DNA of 64,000 nucleotides from an uncultured Candidatus Poseidoniales archaeon (GCA_905182515.1 CAJJBW010000001.1:210275-274274); one strand, 5' to 3'. Positions 33,117 to 42,812 are shown, counted from the first letter of the stretch. The notes: generated from the sequence alone by a model not told the origin. Translations and numbers: made by a program.

Positions 33117-33266
33117 GCTAACATATTGTTTTTATTATCAAAATTAATATAGAAAGATTTAGAATGGTCGTTGAGTAAACAAGTTCATCCCGTATTCTCT
33201 TTCGAATCTTGGAAAAAGTATCCAAATCACCATGTTTACTTCATTTTATACATAGATTTCAAACAC

Positions 33267-33701
33267 ATGATAAATTACGAAGGTGACATGGTTTTCACAT
33301 CATCTAGAAGAATTGATTTCCCAATGGTCGATATTGCAGGAATTGTATATTACCCTAGATTTTGGGATCTAGCTCATCGTTTTTACGAAGAATCTTGGGA
33401 ATATACTTGTGGTATGCATTACAACCTTGTGCTTCAAAAGCACCGAATTGGATTCCCATTGGTCCATAGTGAAGCTAATTTTCTACACCCTTTAAAATAT
33501 GGTGATACGGCATTTTGCAAGATATCTGTTTCAAAAATAGGCAATACGTCAATCACTTGGTTGTATGAAATTTCAAATCAAGATGATAAATTATGTTGGA
33601 CTGCAAATCAAACAACCGTTTGCACAAATATGGATAATATTACTGAAAAAATCAATGTACCCAAATGGATGAGAGAAGGATTAGTAAAAATCACATCATA
33701 A
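33267..33701 (+). CDS. 4-hydroxybenzoyl-CoA thioesterase-like hotdog protein
   Basis: 144 residues from ATG at 33267; the track's TTG 33171 adds 32 residues unlike the fold. SSRRIDFPMVDIAGIVYYPRF aligns with the start of the hotdog fold where family members have DxDxxGHVN/VYY; here the catalytic Asp position reads Met-Val-Asp, a small variation. FPLVHSEANFLHPLKYGDTA and the later strands fit the family. It should hydrolyse an acyl-CoA thioester; substrate unknown. Convergent with the pentapeptide protein. Confidence 0.75.
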   Translation: MINYEGDMVFTSSRRIDFPMVDIAGIVYYPRFWDLAHRFYEESWEYTCGMHYNLVLQKHRIGFPLVHSEANFLHPLKYGDTAFCKISVSKIGNTSITWLYEISNQDDKLCWTANQTTVCTNMDNITEKINVPKWMREGLVKITS

Positions 33702-33715
33702 TTTGCATAATTTCT

Positions 33716-34111
33716 TTAGACGCGTGGCCATTTTTTTGATAATGCCTGACGTAAATCATCATTCATGCGAGCATCCCACCAATTTGCATCACGCCAAATG
33801 GCATATCTCCCTCGAATCCCTCTTAGATCTGCACGATCTAATTTAGTTCCTTGAAAATTTGATAAATTCATTTTTGCCTTTAAAAAGATTGCATCACGCA
33901 TATCTGCATTATCAAATGATGCCTTCATTAAATTAGCATCTTTAAAAGATGCCTTTCTCAAATCTGCCCCGGATAAATTGGCACCTTCTAGGTCAGAACC
34001 GTCAAAAACTGACCTACGTAAATCGGCACCAGATAGATCAATCCCTCGTAAATCCTTTCCTATGTGCGAACTAAAAGCCCAATCCTTACTTTTATTTTCT
34101 ATATTAATCAC
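33716..34111 (-). CDS. Pentapeptide-repeat protein
   Basis: 131 residues starting at GTG 34111. Around 15 A(D/N)Lxx units form a right-handed quadrilateral beta helix (DLSGADLRRSVFDGSDLEGA and following). It lacks a signal peptide, so it is cytosolic. Family roles include DNA mimicry and protein scaffolding; none can be assigned. It ends with a short helix, LRQALSKKWPRV. Confidence 0.85.
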   Translation of the reverse strand: MINIENKSKDWAFSSHIGKDLRGIDLSGADLRRSVFDGSDLEGANLSGADLRKASFKDANLMKASFDNADMRDAIFLKAKMNLSNFQGTKLDRADLRGIRGRYAIWRDANWWDARMNDDLRQALSKKWPRV

Positions 34112-34256
34112 CGGCCATAAGTTTTATTGTGCCCTGTTTTAGTCTCAATTCCTACCATAAGTCATCATTACATAAAGGTATTATATCCAATTTATATTTA
34201 TTTTATCATTTTCATCAATACATGAAATTAAAATTAGTGAACCCTGAGGCCGCATC

Positions 34257-35018
34257 ATGGATGATGGGGCCAGCGTTGGATATCCTTTAGTTTTGCACTC
34301 AGAAGCAGACCCTTCAAAGTTAGGGGGAGTAGCAATTTGTGGTTTTTCTACAGTTGGCTCTGTTGGTGTAATCGCCACATCCCATTTAATACAATCATTT
34401 GCGCTTAAGCCCATGGGGACTGTAATGCATCCAAAATTCCCTGCAATTGCATTGATTCATGATTCAGTCCCAAAACATCCTGTAAGGGTATATCAGGGGG
34501 AAAAAATTGGAGTTTTTACTGCTGAAATCCAATTTCCAAATGAAAATGATGTTTATTTTGGCCAAACAGTTTTGGAGTGGTTTACAAAAGGCGGCTTTGA
34601 AAAATTAATAGTGATAGATGGTGTGGTCAGCAATGACTTAGGTATCAAAGAAGAAAGCGATCTTTGGGGAGTCGCATCTACTAATTCTGGACGAAAAGAC
34701 TTAGATATTTCAAATATACAAAGAATTCAGCAAGGGATAGTTTCTGGAATAGCAGGGTACTTAATTGCTGAAGGAGAAAGACAGGGATTGGATGTTACGG
34801 CATTACTTTCTGAGTGTAATCCAATGTATCCTGATGCAAGAGCAGCATTGGTTGCGATAGAAGGATTGAGCGAATTATTGGATATGGAGATACCTGTAAA
34901 TACACTTCTTGAAGATGCGCGTAATATTGAGCAAAAAGTCCGTGAAGCATTCGAAAGAGCACAGTCAATCGCATTACCAGCCCCAGATTCAGATGATGAA
35001 GATGTCTCAATGTACTAA
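34257..35018 (+). CDS. PAC2-family proteasome assembly chaperone-like protein (second copy)
   Basis: 253 residues. GGVAICGFSTVGSVGVIATSHLIQSFALKPMG matches the first copy's GALVVNCFPSVGFVSSIVAHYLID region. HPKFPAIALIHDSVP, LEWFTKGGFEKLIVIDG, GIVSGIAGYLIAEGERQG and LLSECNPMYPDARAALVAIEGL are shared features. It probably pairs with the 24088-24894 protein to chaperone proteasome alpha subunits, as archaeal PbaA/PbaB do. It converges with nfuA, separated by no spacer. Confidence 0.86.
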   Translation: MDDGASVGYPLVLHSEADPSKLGGVAICGFSTVGSVGVIATSHLIQSFALKPMGTVMHPKFPAIALIHDSVPKHPVRVYQGEKIGVFTAEIQFPNENDVYFGQTVLEWFTKGGFEKLIVIDGVVSNDLGIKEESDLWGVASTNSGRKDLDISNIQRIQQGIVSGIAGYLIAEGERQGLDVTALLSECNPMYPDARAALVAIEGLSELLDMEIPVNTLLEDARNIEQKVREAFERAQSIALPAPDSDDEDVSMY

Positions 35019-35582
35019 CTAATAGAATGGATTTGTCCCAGCAGTATGATCAGTAATATCAACAACTTCTAGAATACCTGGAACTTTGTCCTTTATCATA
35101 ACTTCAACTCCCTGTTTTAAGGTCACATCTACCATTCCACATCCCTGACATCCGCCTCCAAAAGAAATTATAGCTTTACCTTCATCTACTCCTACAAGAT
35201 TAACATGGCCACCATGTGATGCTACTGCAGGATTAACTTCTTCAGCTATTATTTCAGCAACAGCTTTTGATAAATCATCTACCCACAATGGATTTGGATT
35301 ATCAAAACTAAATCCGCCTCCCATGAGGGTTTCTTTGTAATCTATAGTCGTACCTTCCAGATAGATTTTACTTTTTACTGCTACTAATACCGCCATTCCA
35401 TCAATCTCAAGTTCAATGTCATTTTCTTTACATTCTTCTCTGTTTACCAATTGTAAATCATATTGAAACCCTTTCGGCCCTCTACCTACAATTTCTATTC
35501 TAAGAACCAATTCCTCAGAATCATCAGCATTAACTGCAAATTGATCAAGCATCTCACGGGCTTTGGGGCTAATTATCAGCAT
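35019..35582 (-). CDS. nfuA: NfuA-type Fe-S cluster carrier protein
   Basis: 187 residues from ATG 35582 (track GTG 35591). The N-terminal half is an A-type (IscA-like) domain without its cysteines (LIISPKAREMLDQFA); the C-terminal half is a NifU domain with the cluster CxxC in FGGGCQGCGMVDVTL. That fusion with a degenerate A domain is the hallmark of bacterial NfuA. It delivers 4Fe-4S clusters to apo-enzymes such as MoaA or lipoyl synthase. Transfer from bacteria is likely. ISC or SUF genes are not in the window. Confidence 0.92.
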   Translation of the reverse strand: MLIISPKAREMLDQFAVNADDSEELVLRIEIVGRGPKGFQYDLQLVNREECKENDIELEIDGMAVLVAVKSKIYLEGTTIDYKETLMGGGFSFDNPNPLWVDDLSKAVAEIIAEEVNPAVASHGGHVNLVGVDEGKAIISFGGGCQGCGMVDVTLKQGVEVMIKDKVPGILEVVDITDHTAGTNPFY

Positions 35583-35637
35583 CTCTCTCACACTATCGTA
35601 TTATGTAGTCTCTATTCAACTTGTCCAATAAATGCAT

Positions 35638-35865
35638 TTAATTAGGGAGGTTACGTTCTCTTACAATTCCCCATTCTAAATTAGCCCATCCTCTCTCATG
35701 TAAATAATATAGAATAACTTTAGTTAAAATTTCAATTCCTCCGATGGCAAAACCAGCTTGCCAACTACCCGTAATTAGACGTGCAATGACTATTGTATCA
35801 GTCGTAGCAAGCATTCTCCAAGACATTGTTTTTGCAAAACTCCTTTTCCGGGTTGCATGATCCAT
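35638..35865 (-). CDS. DUF2061 small membrane protein
   Basis: 75 residues. Start KRSFAKTMSWRMLATTDTIVIARLITG and end LTKVILYYLHERGWANLEWG are the two conserved blocks of DUF2061, which are often Trp/His-rich near the second TM helix. Two TM segments. Function unknown in the family; it is sometimes fused to sulfate-assimilation proteins. It is upstream of nfuA on the same strand. Confidence 0.85.
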   Translation of the reverse strand: MDHATRKRSFAKTMSWRMLATTDTIVIARLITGSWQAGFAIGGIEILTKVILYYLHERGWANLEWGIVRERNLPN

Positions 35866-35961
35866 GTATTCTCCAAATCTTAATTTAACTTTACCCTTTC
35901 GTAGTTGATATTATTGCTTATTGACATAATCCTCATGACCCCCTGCTTTATGCGTAGTCAT

Positions 35962-36960
35962 ATGCTGACTGACAAACATGGTCGTAAATTACAAGATTTA
36001 CGAATATCAGTTACCGACAGATGTAATTTTAGATGTAGATATTGCATGCCTAGGGAAAAATTTGGTGCTGAACATGCATTCATGCCCCGCCGGGCTTTCC
36101 TATCTTTTGAGGAAATAGAAAAAGTAGTAGTAGCATGTAAAGAATTAGGATTAGAAAAGGTAAGAATAACCGGAGGAGAACCTCTTCTTCGCCCAAACCT
36201 TCCTGAATTAATTAAGCGACTTTCAGTGTTAGATTTGGATATAGCATTAACAACTAATGGTTCTTTGTTACGCAATCACGCTAAAGGATTAGCTGAAGCT
36301 GGACTTAATAGAGTAACAGTTAGTTTAGATGCCATAGATCAAGATATTCATTCCAAAATGACAGATAGTAAAACATCAGTGGAATCTATATTGGATGGAA
36401 TTGATGCTGCAATTGAGTTCGGCCTGACTCCTGTTAAAGTGAATTGCGTGGTACAGAAGGGAATAAATGAAACACAAGTAAAAAAACTAGTAGAACACTT
36501 CCGTGGCACTGAAGTAATCGTTCGATTTATTGAATACATGGATGTTGGCCGTACTAATGGTTGGATGCTAGGACAAGTTATTCCTTCTGCAGATTTATTA
36601 AAACATCTTCAAAAAGATTTTAATTTAATTCCTATCAATCCAATAGCCACAAGTGATGTTGCAAAACGTTGGATACATTCTGATGGTACTGGTGAAATAG
36701 GCGTTATTTCATCCGTTTCTGCACCTTTTTGTGGGGATTGTGTAAGAGCTAGACTTTCAGCTAATGGGCATTTACATACTTGTTTATTTGCTTCGGGTGG
36801 CCACGATTTAAGGGCAATAATTCATAACTCTGAAGATATAGAAACTCTAATTAGTGCAATAAAGGCTATTTGGTCCCGTAGAGATGACAAATATAGCGAA
36901 CTAAGGTCTTCTGAAAATTCTGCACTTCCTAGAATAGAGATGTCTTATATCGGCGGATGA
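35962..36960 (+). CDS. moaA: GTP 3',8-cyclase (molybdenum cofactor biosynthesis protein A)
   Basis: 332 residues from ATG 35962 (MLTDKHGRKL); the track start is too early. Radical SAM CxxxCxxC is in TDRCNFRCRYCMPREKFG; GGEP motif in RITGGEPLLRPNL; the second cluster in APFCGDCVRARLSANGHLHTCLF; the terminal double Gly (YIGG) needed for substrate radical transfer is present. It converts GTP to 3',8-cyclo-GTP, the first step to Moco. The gene's last 16 bases overlap the trm1 tail. Confidence 0.95.
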   Translation: MLTDKHGRKLQDLRISVTDRCNFRCRYCMPREKFGAEHAFMPRRAFLSFEEIEKVVVACKELGLEKVRITGGEPLLRPNLPELIKRLSVLDLDIALTTNGSLLRNHAKGLAEAGLNRVTVSLDAIDQDIHSKMTDSKTSVESILDGIDAAIEFGLTPVKVNCVVQKGINETQVKKLVEHFRGTEVIVRFIEYMDVGRTNGWMLGQVIPSADLLKHLQKDFNLIPINPIATSDVAKRWIHSDGTGEIGVISSVSAPFCGDCVRARLSANGHLHTCLFASGGHDLRAIIHNSEDIETLISAIKAIWSRRDDKYSELRSSENSALPRIEMSYIGG

Positions 36961-38279
36961 ATTTCCAACGATAATTTTACGATAACATCCCAAGGAGCAT
37001 CTGTTCTAATTGACGGCTTCTTTCCATAATTAGCCAAACTGGCTTGATGGCCTGTTTGTCTTAATACTTCTACAAGTTTCTTCGGACTCGGGGGTGATCC
37101 AATTTCTAACCAACTAGATAGCTGATCTACAAGAATATGATGAGATGTCTCAATTCCATTTGCCTCATCAGATATATTCTTCACACTTTTCAGGATTCTT
37201 CTTCTCTCATATTCAAATTCTTTTTCTGACCATCCCAGCTGATCAATTTCATCCGGATTAGGTGCACATAATGTTGCAGCACGGTCTTCCGTCATGAAAG
37301 CCAAAACTTCTTTTTTACCCATGTTTCCAATCCATAATGGGCCAGATATTCTTTTGTCATCTCTTTTCAATGAATACGATAAAGGAAGAAAACAATCCAT
37401 TGGTAAAATCTCTAATGATGTTTCTGGTTGTAAACCATAATCAATAGATTCTCTAACTTCTTCTAGTGTAGGTGAATTGATCCTCCATCCAATCTGTTCT
37501 TCAATTTTATTTGCATTTTCAATACTTCTAATTACTCTAACAGAAACTCTTAGGTGATGTGAGTCCCAAACTGACATCAATGGTTCAATTGATCTTTCAT
37601 GTCTAGCAGCAGACCTTCCTACAGTAGCCAAAAGTACTCTAAGCGCCGAATCATGGGCCAAACCATCATTCCTCACTCTTGCACCGTAACGTCTTAGAAG
37701 TGCATTTTTGGAAGATCCTGTTAATGCGGCAGTATCGGTAGCACTTACTTCTAAAATCCCCTTGCGTGCAATTGACTGAATGGCAGTATCAATAAAAGGA
37801 ACTGGTGATCCATATGGATCTATATCTACCCAATGCCAACCCTGACTCAATATTGCAGAGCGTAAGTCACCGTTCACAGCCCTCAATTCACCTTGATTAT
37901 GATTAGGAGGATACTCCTCGTGATTTTTTAATGCCCATTCGAGAGCAACTGGATCCATATCGATCATAGTTGCCCTTATTCTTTTAGCAGATTCTGATGG
38001 CAACTCATTCAACCATCTTCTGGCGCGCAGTCCAGACGCAGAAAGTCCGTCAACAGCATATATGACTCCATTTCCTAACAAATTATTCTCTATTGCATAT
38101 TGCATCAATAGTACACTTCTGGTTCTACTCCTACTCATGGCTGGATTGTAGAATACAAAAGAATCATTCTTTATTGCAGGTCCTACACTATCTTTATTAG
38201 GAACAACTCCCAACTTCATTAGCGTTTTACCTTCTCTGTGTACAAACTCATCTATATGACCAGAGGCATGTACTCCCAT
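36945..38279 (-). CDS. trm1: tRNA (guanine(26)-N(2))-dimethyltransferase
   Basis: 444 residues. N-terminal FYNPAMSRSRTRSVLLM, the SAM-binding LSASGLRARRW, NGDLRSAI, the catalytic DIDPYGSPVPFIDTA, and EVSATDTAALTG are diagnostic for Trm1. It methylates G26 in the tRNA hinge. CGAGGAG is just upstream of the ATG. The end overlaps moaA's by 16 bases, tail to tail. Length is somewhat larger than in most archaea, owing to a C-terminal extension of about 100 residues. Confidence 0.94.
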   Translation of the reverse strand: MGVHASGHIDEFVHREGKTLMKLGVVPNKDSVGPAIKNDSFVFYNPAMSRSRTRSVLLMQYAIENNLLGNGVIYAVDGLSASGLRARRWLNELPSESAKRIRATMIDMDPVALEWALKNHEEYPPNHNQGELRAVNGDLRSAILSQGWHWVDIDPYGSPVPFIDTAIQSIARKGILEVSATDTAALTGSSKNALLRRYGARVRNDGLAHDSALRVLLATVGRSAARHERSIEPLMSVWDSHHLRVSVRVIRSIENANKIEEQIGWRINSPTLEEVRESIDYGLQPETSLEILPMDCFLPLSYSLKRDDKRISGPLWIGNMGKKEVLAFMTEDRAATLCAPNPDEIDQLGWSEKEFEYERRRILKSVKNISDEANGIETSHHILVDQLSSWLEIGSPPSPKKLVEVLRQTGHQASLANYGKKPSIRTDAPWDVIVKLSLEIHPPI

Positions 38280-38326
38280 ACTCCTCGGAGTTACTACTTA
38301 CACAAGATTATGACGATTGAAATAAC

Positions 38327-39454
38327 TTAATAATGTTCGAAATTTACAGTTGGGTCAACATGAGTTACTTTTCTCCCCTGATTAGTTACGACGCCTATAA
38401 TTTTACAACCAAGCAATTTTTTGTTTAACCACTTAACAATATCTACAGCTCTATCAGAGGATACAGCAATCACCATACCCATGCCCATATTGAAGGTTCT
38501 ATACATTTCTCGACTATCTACGGAACCTACTTCTTCAATCCAACTAAATTCCGGGGGTATGGGCATAGGATCAGTTATATCCCATCCTAATGAATCATGC
38601 AATCTAAGTAAATTTGACAAACCCCCTCCTGTTATATGCGCTAATGCTTTTAAATCAGAAGAATTACAAGGGCCAATTCCACCTCTGCAGGATAATATAA
38701 GGTCAATAACTGGATCAACATAAATTCTCGTAGGATTAAGTAAAACTTCTCCAATGGTTATTTCTCCAGTTGAATTAGGAAACCTTTCAACTTCTCTACC
38801 TAAATGGTTCGTTTCAAATGGGGCATTATCATCAAGTGCCAACCCTGACCTTTCCAAAACTGCCCTTACTAAGCTGAACCCATTTGAATGAATTCCACTA
38901 CTTGGTAAACCGATTAAAATATCTCCGACATCCAAACTCTCTCCTGTTATCGCGTGTCCCTTTGGAAACCAACCCAATGCTGTTCCAGACATATCTAATT
39001 CATTTACGATACCTGGCAATGTTGCGGTTTCACCTCCTGCTAGTGTTATTCTAGATCTTTTACACGCTTCAGACAATGAGGCACCTAAAATGGCATGAAC
39101 ATCCGGATCAGTCTTCGGAACTGCAATATAATCCACAAATGCAAGTGGTTCTGCACCAACACAGAGTAAATCATTAACATTCATTGCCACACAGTCTATG
39201 CCAACTCCCTCCCATCTTTTAAGCTCATTAGCCAATTGAAGTTTCGAACCAACCCCATCGGTTGCAAGGGCTAACCTAGAATCGCCAAATTCTATAATTC
39301 CCCCAAATCCACCAGGTAAATCTACAGGAGCACCTTTTTGACCAGTTTTCCTGGGTGATTTACTTAATGCAGAAATTAAACTAGAAACAGCCAAACTTTC
39401 TGCATCTATGTCAACTCCGGTTGACGCATAATCCATTGGCTCGGACTTTTCCAT
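38327..39454 (-). CDS. purM: Phosphoribosylformylglycinamidine cyclo-ligase
   Basis: 375 residues from ATG at 39454 (GGAAGGAG precedes closely); track start 39484. YASTGVDIDAE is the family start; the FGG, LALATDGVGSK and GIDCVAMNVNDLLCVGAEPLAF motifs form the ATP/substrate site; GLPSSGIHSNGFSLVR and HITGGGLSNLL come later. It closes the imidazole ring of AIR in purine synthesis. It is an isolated pur gene here. Confidence 0.95.
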   Translation of the reverse strand: MEKSEPMDYASTGVDIDAESLAVSSLISALSKSPRKTGQKGAPVDLPGGFGGIIEFGDSRLALATDGVGSKLQLANELKRWEGVGIDCVAMNVNDLLCVGAEPLAFVDYIAVPKTDPDVHAILGASLSEACKRSRITLAGGETATLPGIVNELDMSGTALGWFPKGHAITGESLDVGDILIGLPSSGIHSNGFSLVRAVLERSGLALDDNAPFETNHLGREVERFPNSTGEITIGEVLLNPTRIYVDPVIDLILSCRGGIGPCNSSDLKALAHITGGGLSNLLRLHDSLGWDITDPMPIPPEFSWIEEVGSVDSREMYRTFNMGMGMVIAVSSDRAVDIVKWLNKKLLGCKIIGVVTNQGRKVTHVDPTVNFEHY

Positions 39455-39530
39455 GCTCCTTCCGAGTAACTGATATCCTATCATACTCGCGGAACATTTA
39501 ATAAAAAAATCTATTATAATTATATTTATC

Positions 39531-39538
39531 TATATAAA
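39531..39538 (+). promoter_or_regulatory. TATA box (BRE/TATA) for the ABC operon
   Basis: TATATAAA sits 66 bases before the ATG of the binding-protein gene, in an AT-rich stretch following purM's divergent start. A start site about 25 bases downstream would give a leader of around 40 bases that ends in a GC-rich stretch and TGTGT-TT-ACACA adjoining the ATG. Prediction from sequence only. Confidence 0.5.
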
Positions 39539-39603
39539 CCAATCAGATAATAGAGTCTATAAGTGTTACACATTGTCGGCCAGCCACGGACTGTGTTTAC
39601 ACA

Positions 39604-42600
39604 ATGAATAATAATAAAATAATTGCAATGATGATGACACTGAGTATGCTTGCAGCAGCGTTTGCAGGATGTCTCGGTGGAGATGATGATAAAGATGTAG
39701 AAGATTGGTCACTAATGGTCGCTAGCGATGTTGATGCTGATTTTGTTACATCTGATTGGGATCCAATAATTCCTAATTTGAATGCCGCAACAGGAATGTG
39801 TGATGCAATCCTGTCTGCTATGACCATAACAGATGCTCGCGATGAAGTCGTCGATTTCACACGTGCGTACTATACTAGTTCGCAAGGAGTCATTGGAGCT
39901 AGTGGTTCAGCTGCTATCACCGATGTATCTGAATTGAATATGGCAGGTACTACAATAGCAGTACAATCAGGAACAACTTCTGACTTGTATGCTGCAGATA
40001 ATTTAGCTGCTGCTACAATCCAAGCATATGCAGATTGGCCATCAGTTATGGCTGCTGTTGGAGATGGCACAGCACACTATGCTATCGGTGATACAGCTGT
40101 TGTAGCTTTACAAGGAACTATACTGACTACTTTCTCACCAGAGAATTTCGGTATTGCAATCCGTGATGAAGCTGACAATGAACTAGAAGATGCACTTAAC
40201 GTTGCTATTACTGCTATAGTTGCTTCTGGCGAATATGATGCTCATCTCGAAGCATACTGGCCAGGAACATCTGGAACATTGGTTGACACTACAACTGCTG
40301 GTACGGCAACTGCTTACCCAACTCCTACTGAAGGAAGTACACTGAGCAATGTTCTAGAATCAGGATCATTAAAATTCTGTTCAGACACAACATATCCTCC
40401 ATTCGAGAGTATGGATTCTAACAATAACCCTGTAGGGTTTGATGTTGACATAGGTCATGCAATTGTTGATGAAATCGCCGAGCACTATGCTGGAGTCGCA
40501 GATGGAACAGTTCTAGGTTGTACAAACATGGATGCAACGAACTATGATGCAACCGCTACCTTAGACGATGCTACATGTATTGTAGAAGTGGATACTTTAA
40601 TTAGGATTGGATTCTTGAATCCAATCACAGGACCAATCTCTCAATTTGCACCTTCTTTCACATATGCTTGGGGAGCAGCAGTAGCAGAATTGAATGCTGC
40701 TAACGATGGATATAACTTTGAAGTTGTAGAAGTGGATTCAGGCTGTGACGGTACTGTTGCAGGAACTGCTGCTCAAGCACTACTTGATTCTAATGTAGTT
40801 GCAGTAGCTGGAGCAGCATGTTCTGGTGCTTCAATAGGTGCTAACGCAGTACTATCTGCAGCAGGAATTCCAATGATTTCCTATGCTAGTACAAGCCCTG
40901 CATTAAGTGATGCAACAGCATACCCTGAGTTCTTCCGTGTAGTGCCAAGTGATGCTATACAAGGAGAAGCAATGAAAGATATGGTTGCATCTACTGGTGT
41001 AACTAACCCCGCATTAATCCATATGACTAATGATTATGGTGCAGGACTTGCTGATTCATTTGAATCATATTGGGGCACAGATAATCTTTGCACAAAACTT
41101 GGTTATGAAGATACTACTACTGATTTCCAACAAGCAGTTGGACAAGTAATGGACGCAGGTTGCGATTCAGTAGTTTTAGCATCTTACTCTAAAGACGGTG
41201 CGACTATTATCGAAACTATGGCAGCTATGGGAGCAGGTATCCCTATCTTTGGCGCTGATGGAATTGCTGGAGAAGCAGCCTTGGGAGATTATACAGACTC
41301 AAGAGCAGCCAATGGTGTTCTGGCAACAAAGCCTAGAGCAGCTTCTGGTGCAGGAACTTTCTCAGATGATTGTAATGCTGACGATGTTTGTAAAGCAGGA
41401 ATTTTCCAGTCTGAAGCATATGATGCAGTTATGATGATCGGAGCAGCTGCATTACATGCAGATGGTGCTAACATGGGAGAACATATTCCTATGGTCGGCG
41501 TAGATTATGCTGGTGCAAGCGGTGTTCAAAACTTCTTAGCTAATGGAGACGTTGCCGGTGCAGGATACGATGTTTGTGGATTTGCTCACGTACCAACATA
41601 CGGAGACTATTTCAATTGTCAAATGCAATGGACGGCTACTGATGGACTAACAGCAGCACCTTTCATGGGTATTACTGTCAAGATCGGTTTCCTTAATGAT
41701 GCAACTGGGCCAATCGCAGCATATGCAGGCGGTTTCGTAGCAGCATCTCAAATTGCTCTACAAATTGCTAATACTATCGGTTGGAATAGCAATGTTCAGT
41801 TTGAAATAGTTTATGCAGATTCGGGATGTGATGGAACTATGGGTGGAACAGCAGCACAATCTTTGATTGATGCTGGTGTTGTAGGTATAGTCGGAGCAGC
41901 TTGCTCTGGTGCAACTATTGGAGCCAATGCAGTAGCTTCTGCAGCGGGAATACCAATGATTTCCTATGCTAGTACAAGCCCTTCGTTAAGTGATGACGTA
42001 GCATACCCTGACTTCTTCCGTGTTGTACCAAGTGACGCCCTTCAAGGCCAAGCACTAAATGACGTTGTTGCAGCAGATATGCCTGCAGATGGTACAGTAG
42101 CCTTAGTTCATATGACTAACGACTATGGAGCCGGTCTTGCAGATTCTTTCGAAGATGCTTATGTAGCAGATGGCGGTACACTTTGTACTAAACTTGGATA
42201 TGATCAGACAACTACGGACTTTACACAAGTAGTGGGGTCCATTATGAGTGCTGAATGCACTTCAGTAGTTCTAGTATCATATGCAGCTGATGGAGGAATG
42301 ATAGTTGATGAAATGGCACTACAAGATTATGTTGGCCAAATTTATGGTGGAGACGGTGTTGCTGAAGAAGGTCTAGCATTAGGTGCTACTTCCAGTGTTG
42401 ATGGTGTTATCGCTACCAAGCCTGCAGCAGCAGGAATGAGTGTTACTGGACAAACCTTTGCATATTTGTGTGGATCTAACGAGGCATGTGCAGGTGGTAT
42501 ATACACTGCTGAAGCATTCGATGCAGTTGTTGTTATGGCACTTGCTTCTTTTGCATCTCTATCTACTCCAGGTGTATCCTTGTCTCTAATGATACAGGCT

Positions 42601-42768
42601 ACAGGACAAGGTATTGAGGGAGCAAGTGGAGACATTTCCTTTATGCCAAACGGAGAAGTATCTGGTACTGGATATTGCGTTGGATTGTTTAGTGGAGATT
42701 CGGCAGGAGCAGCTTCTTTCGATTGTACTCGGTTCTGGGACCCAGTAAATGGCTTAACAGATGTTTAA
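39604..42768 (+). CDS. Fused ABC substrate-binding lipoprotein: scrambled HisJ-type domain plus two LivJ-type domains
   Basis: 1,054 residues. Lipobox MLAAAFAGC with Cys 23. Residues about 36-225 match the later three quarters of an SBP_bac_3 domain (AILSAMTITDARDEVVDFT), but its N-terminal strand/helix block appears afterwards, near 253-296 (LKFCSDTTYPPFESMD; VGFDVDIGHAI). A CTNMDATNYDATATLDDATC motif follows at 306-325. Two tandem LivJ-type domains occupy about 332-692 and 693-1052 and share SGCDGT, GAACSGA and IPMISYASTSP. It should present amino acids or similar solutes to the transporter encoded next. First gene of a likely operon. Confidence 0.88.
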   Translation: MNNNKIIAMMMTLSMLAAAFAGCLGGDDDKDVEDWSLMVASDVDADFVTSDWDPIIPNLNAATGMCDAILSAMTITDARDEVVDFTRAYYTSSQGVIGASGSAAITDVSELNMAGTTIAVQSGTTSDLYAADNLAAATIQAYADWPSVMAAVGDGTAHYAIGDTAVVALQGTILTTFSPENFGIAIRDEADNELEDALNVAITAIVASGEYDAHLEAYWPGTSGTLVDTTTAGTATAYPTPTEGSTLSNVLESGSLKFCSDTTYPPFESMDSNNNPVGFDVDIGHAIVDEIAEHYAGVADGTVLGCTNMDATNYDATATLDDATCIVEVDTLIRIGFLNPITGPISQFAPSFTYAWGAAVAELNAANDGYNFEVVEVDSGCDGTVAGTAAQALLDSNVVAVAGAACSGASIGANAVLSAAGIPMISYASTSPALSDATAYPEFFRVVPSDAIQGEAMKDMVASTGVTNPALIHMTNDYGAGLADSFESYWGTDNLCTKLGYEDTTTDFQQAVGQVMDAGCDSVVLASYSKDGATIIETMAAMGAGIPIFGADGIAGEAALGDYTDSRAANGVLATKPRAASGAGTFSDDCNADDVCKAGIFQSEAYDAVMMIGAAALHADGANMGEHIPMVGVDYAGASGVQNFLANGDVAGAGYDVCGFAHVPTYGDYFNCQMQWTATDGLTAAPFMGITVKIGFLNDATGPIAAYAGGFVAASQIALQIANTIGWNSNVQFEIVYADSGCDGTMGGTAAQSLIDAGVVGIVGAACSGATIGANAVASAAGIPMISYASTSPSLSDDVAYPDFFRVVPSDALQGQALNDVVAADMPADGTVALVHMTNDYGAGLADSFEDAYVADGGTLCTKLGYDQTTTDFTQVVGSIMSAECTSVVLVSYAADGGMIVDEMALQDYVGQIYGGDGVAEEGLALGATSSVDGVIATKPAAAGMSVTGQTFAYLCGSNEACAGGIYTAEAFDAVVVMALASFASLSTPGVSLSLMIQATGQGIEGASGDISFMPNGEVSGTGYCVGLFSGDSAGAASFDCTRFWDPVNGLTDV

Positions 42769-42812
42769 GCGTAGTTACTAATATTTGTTAAATTAAGGCA
42801 GATATACGTAAA

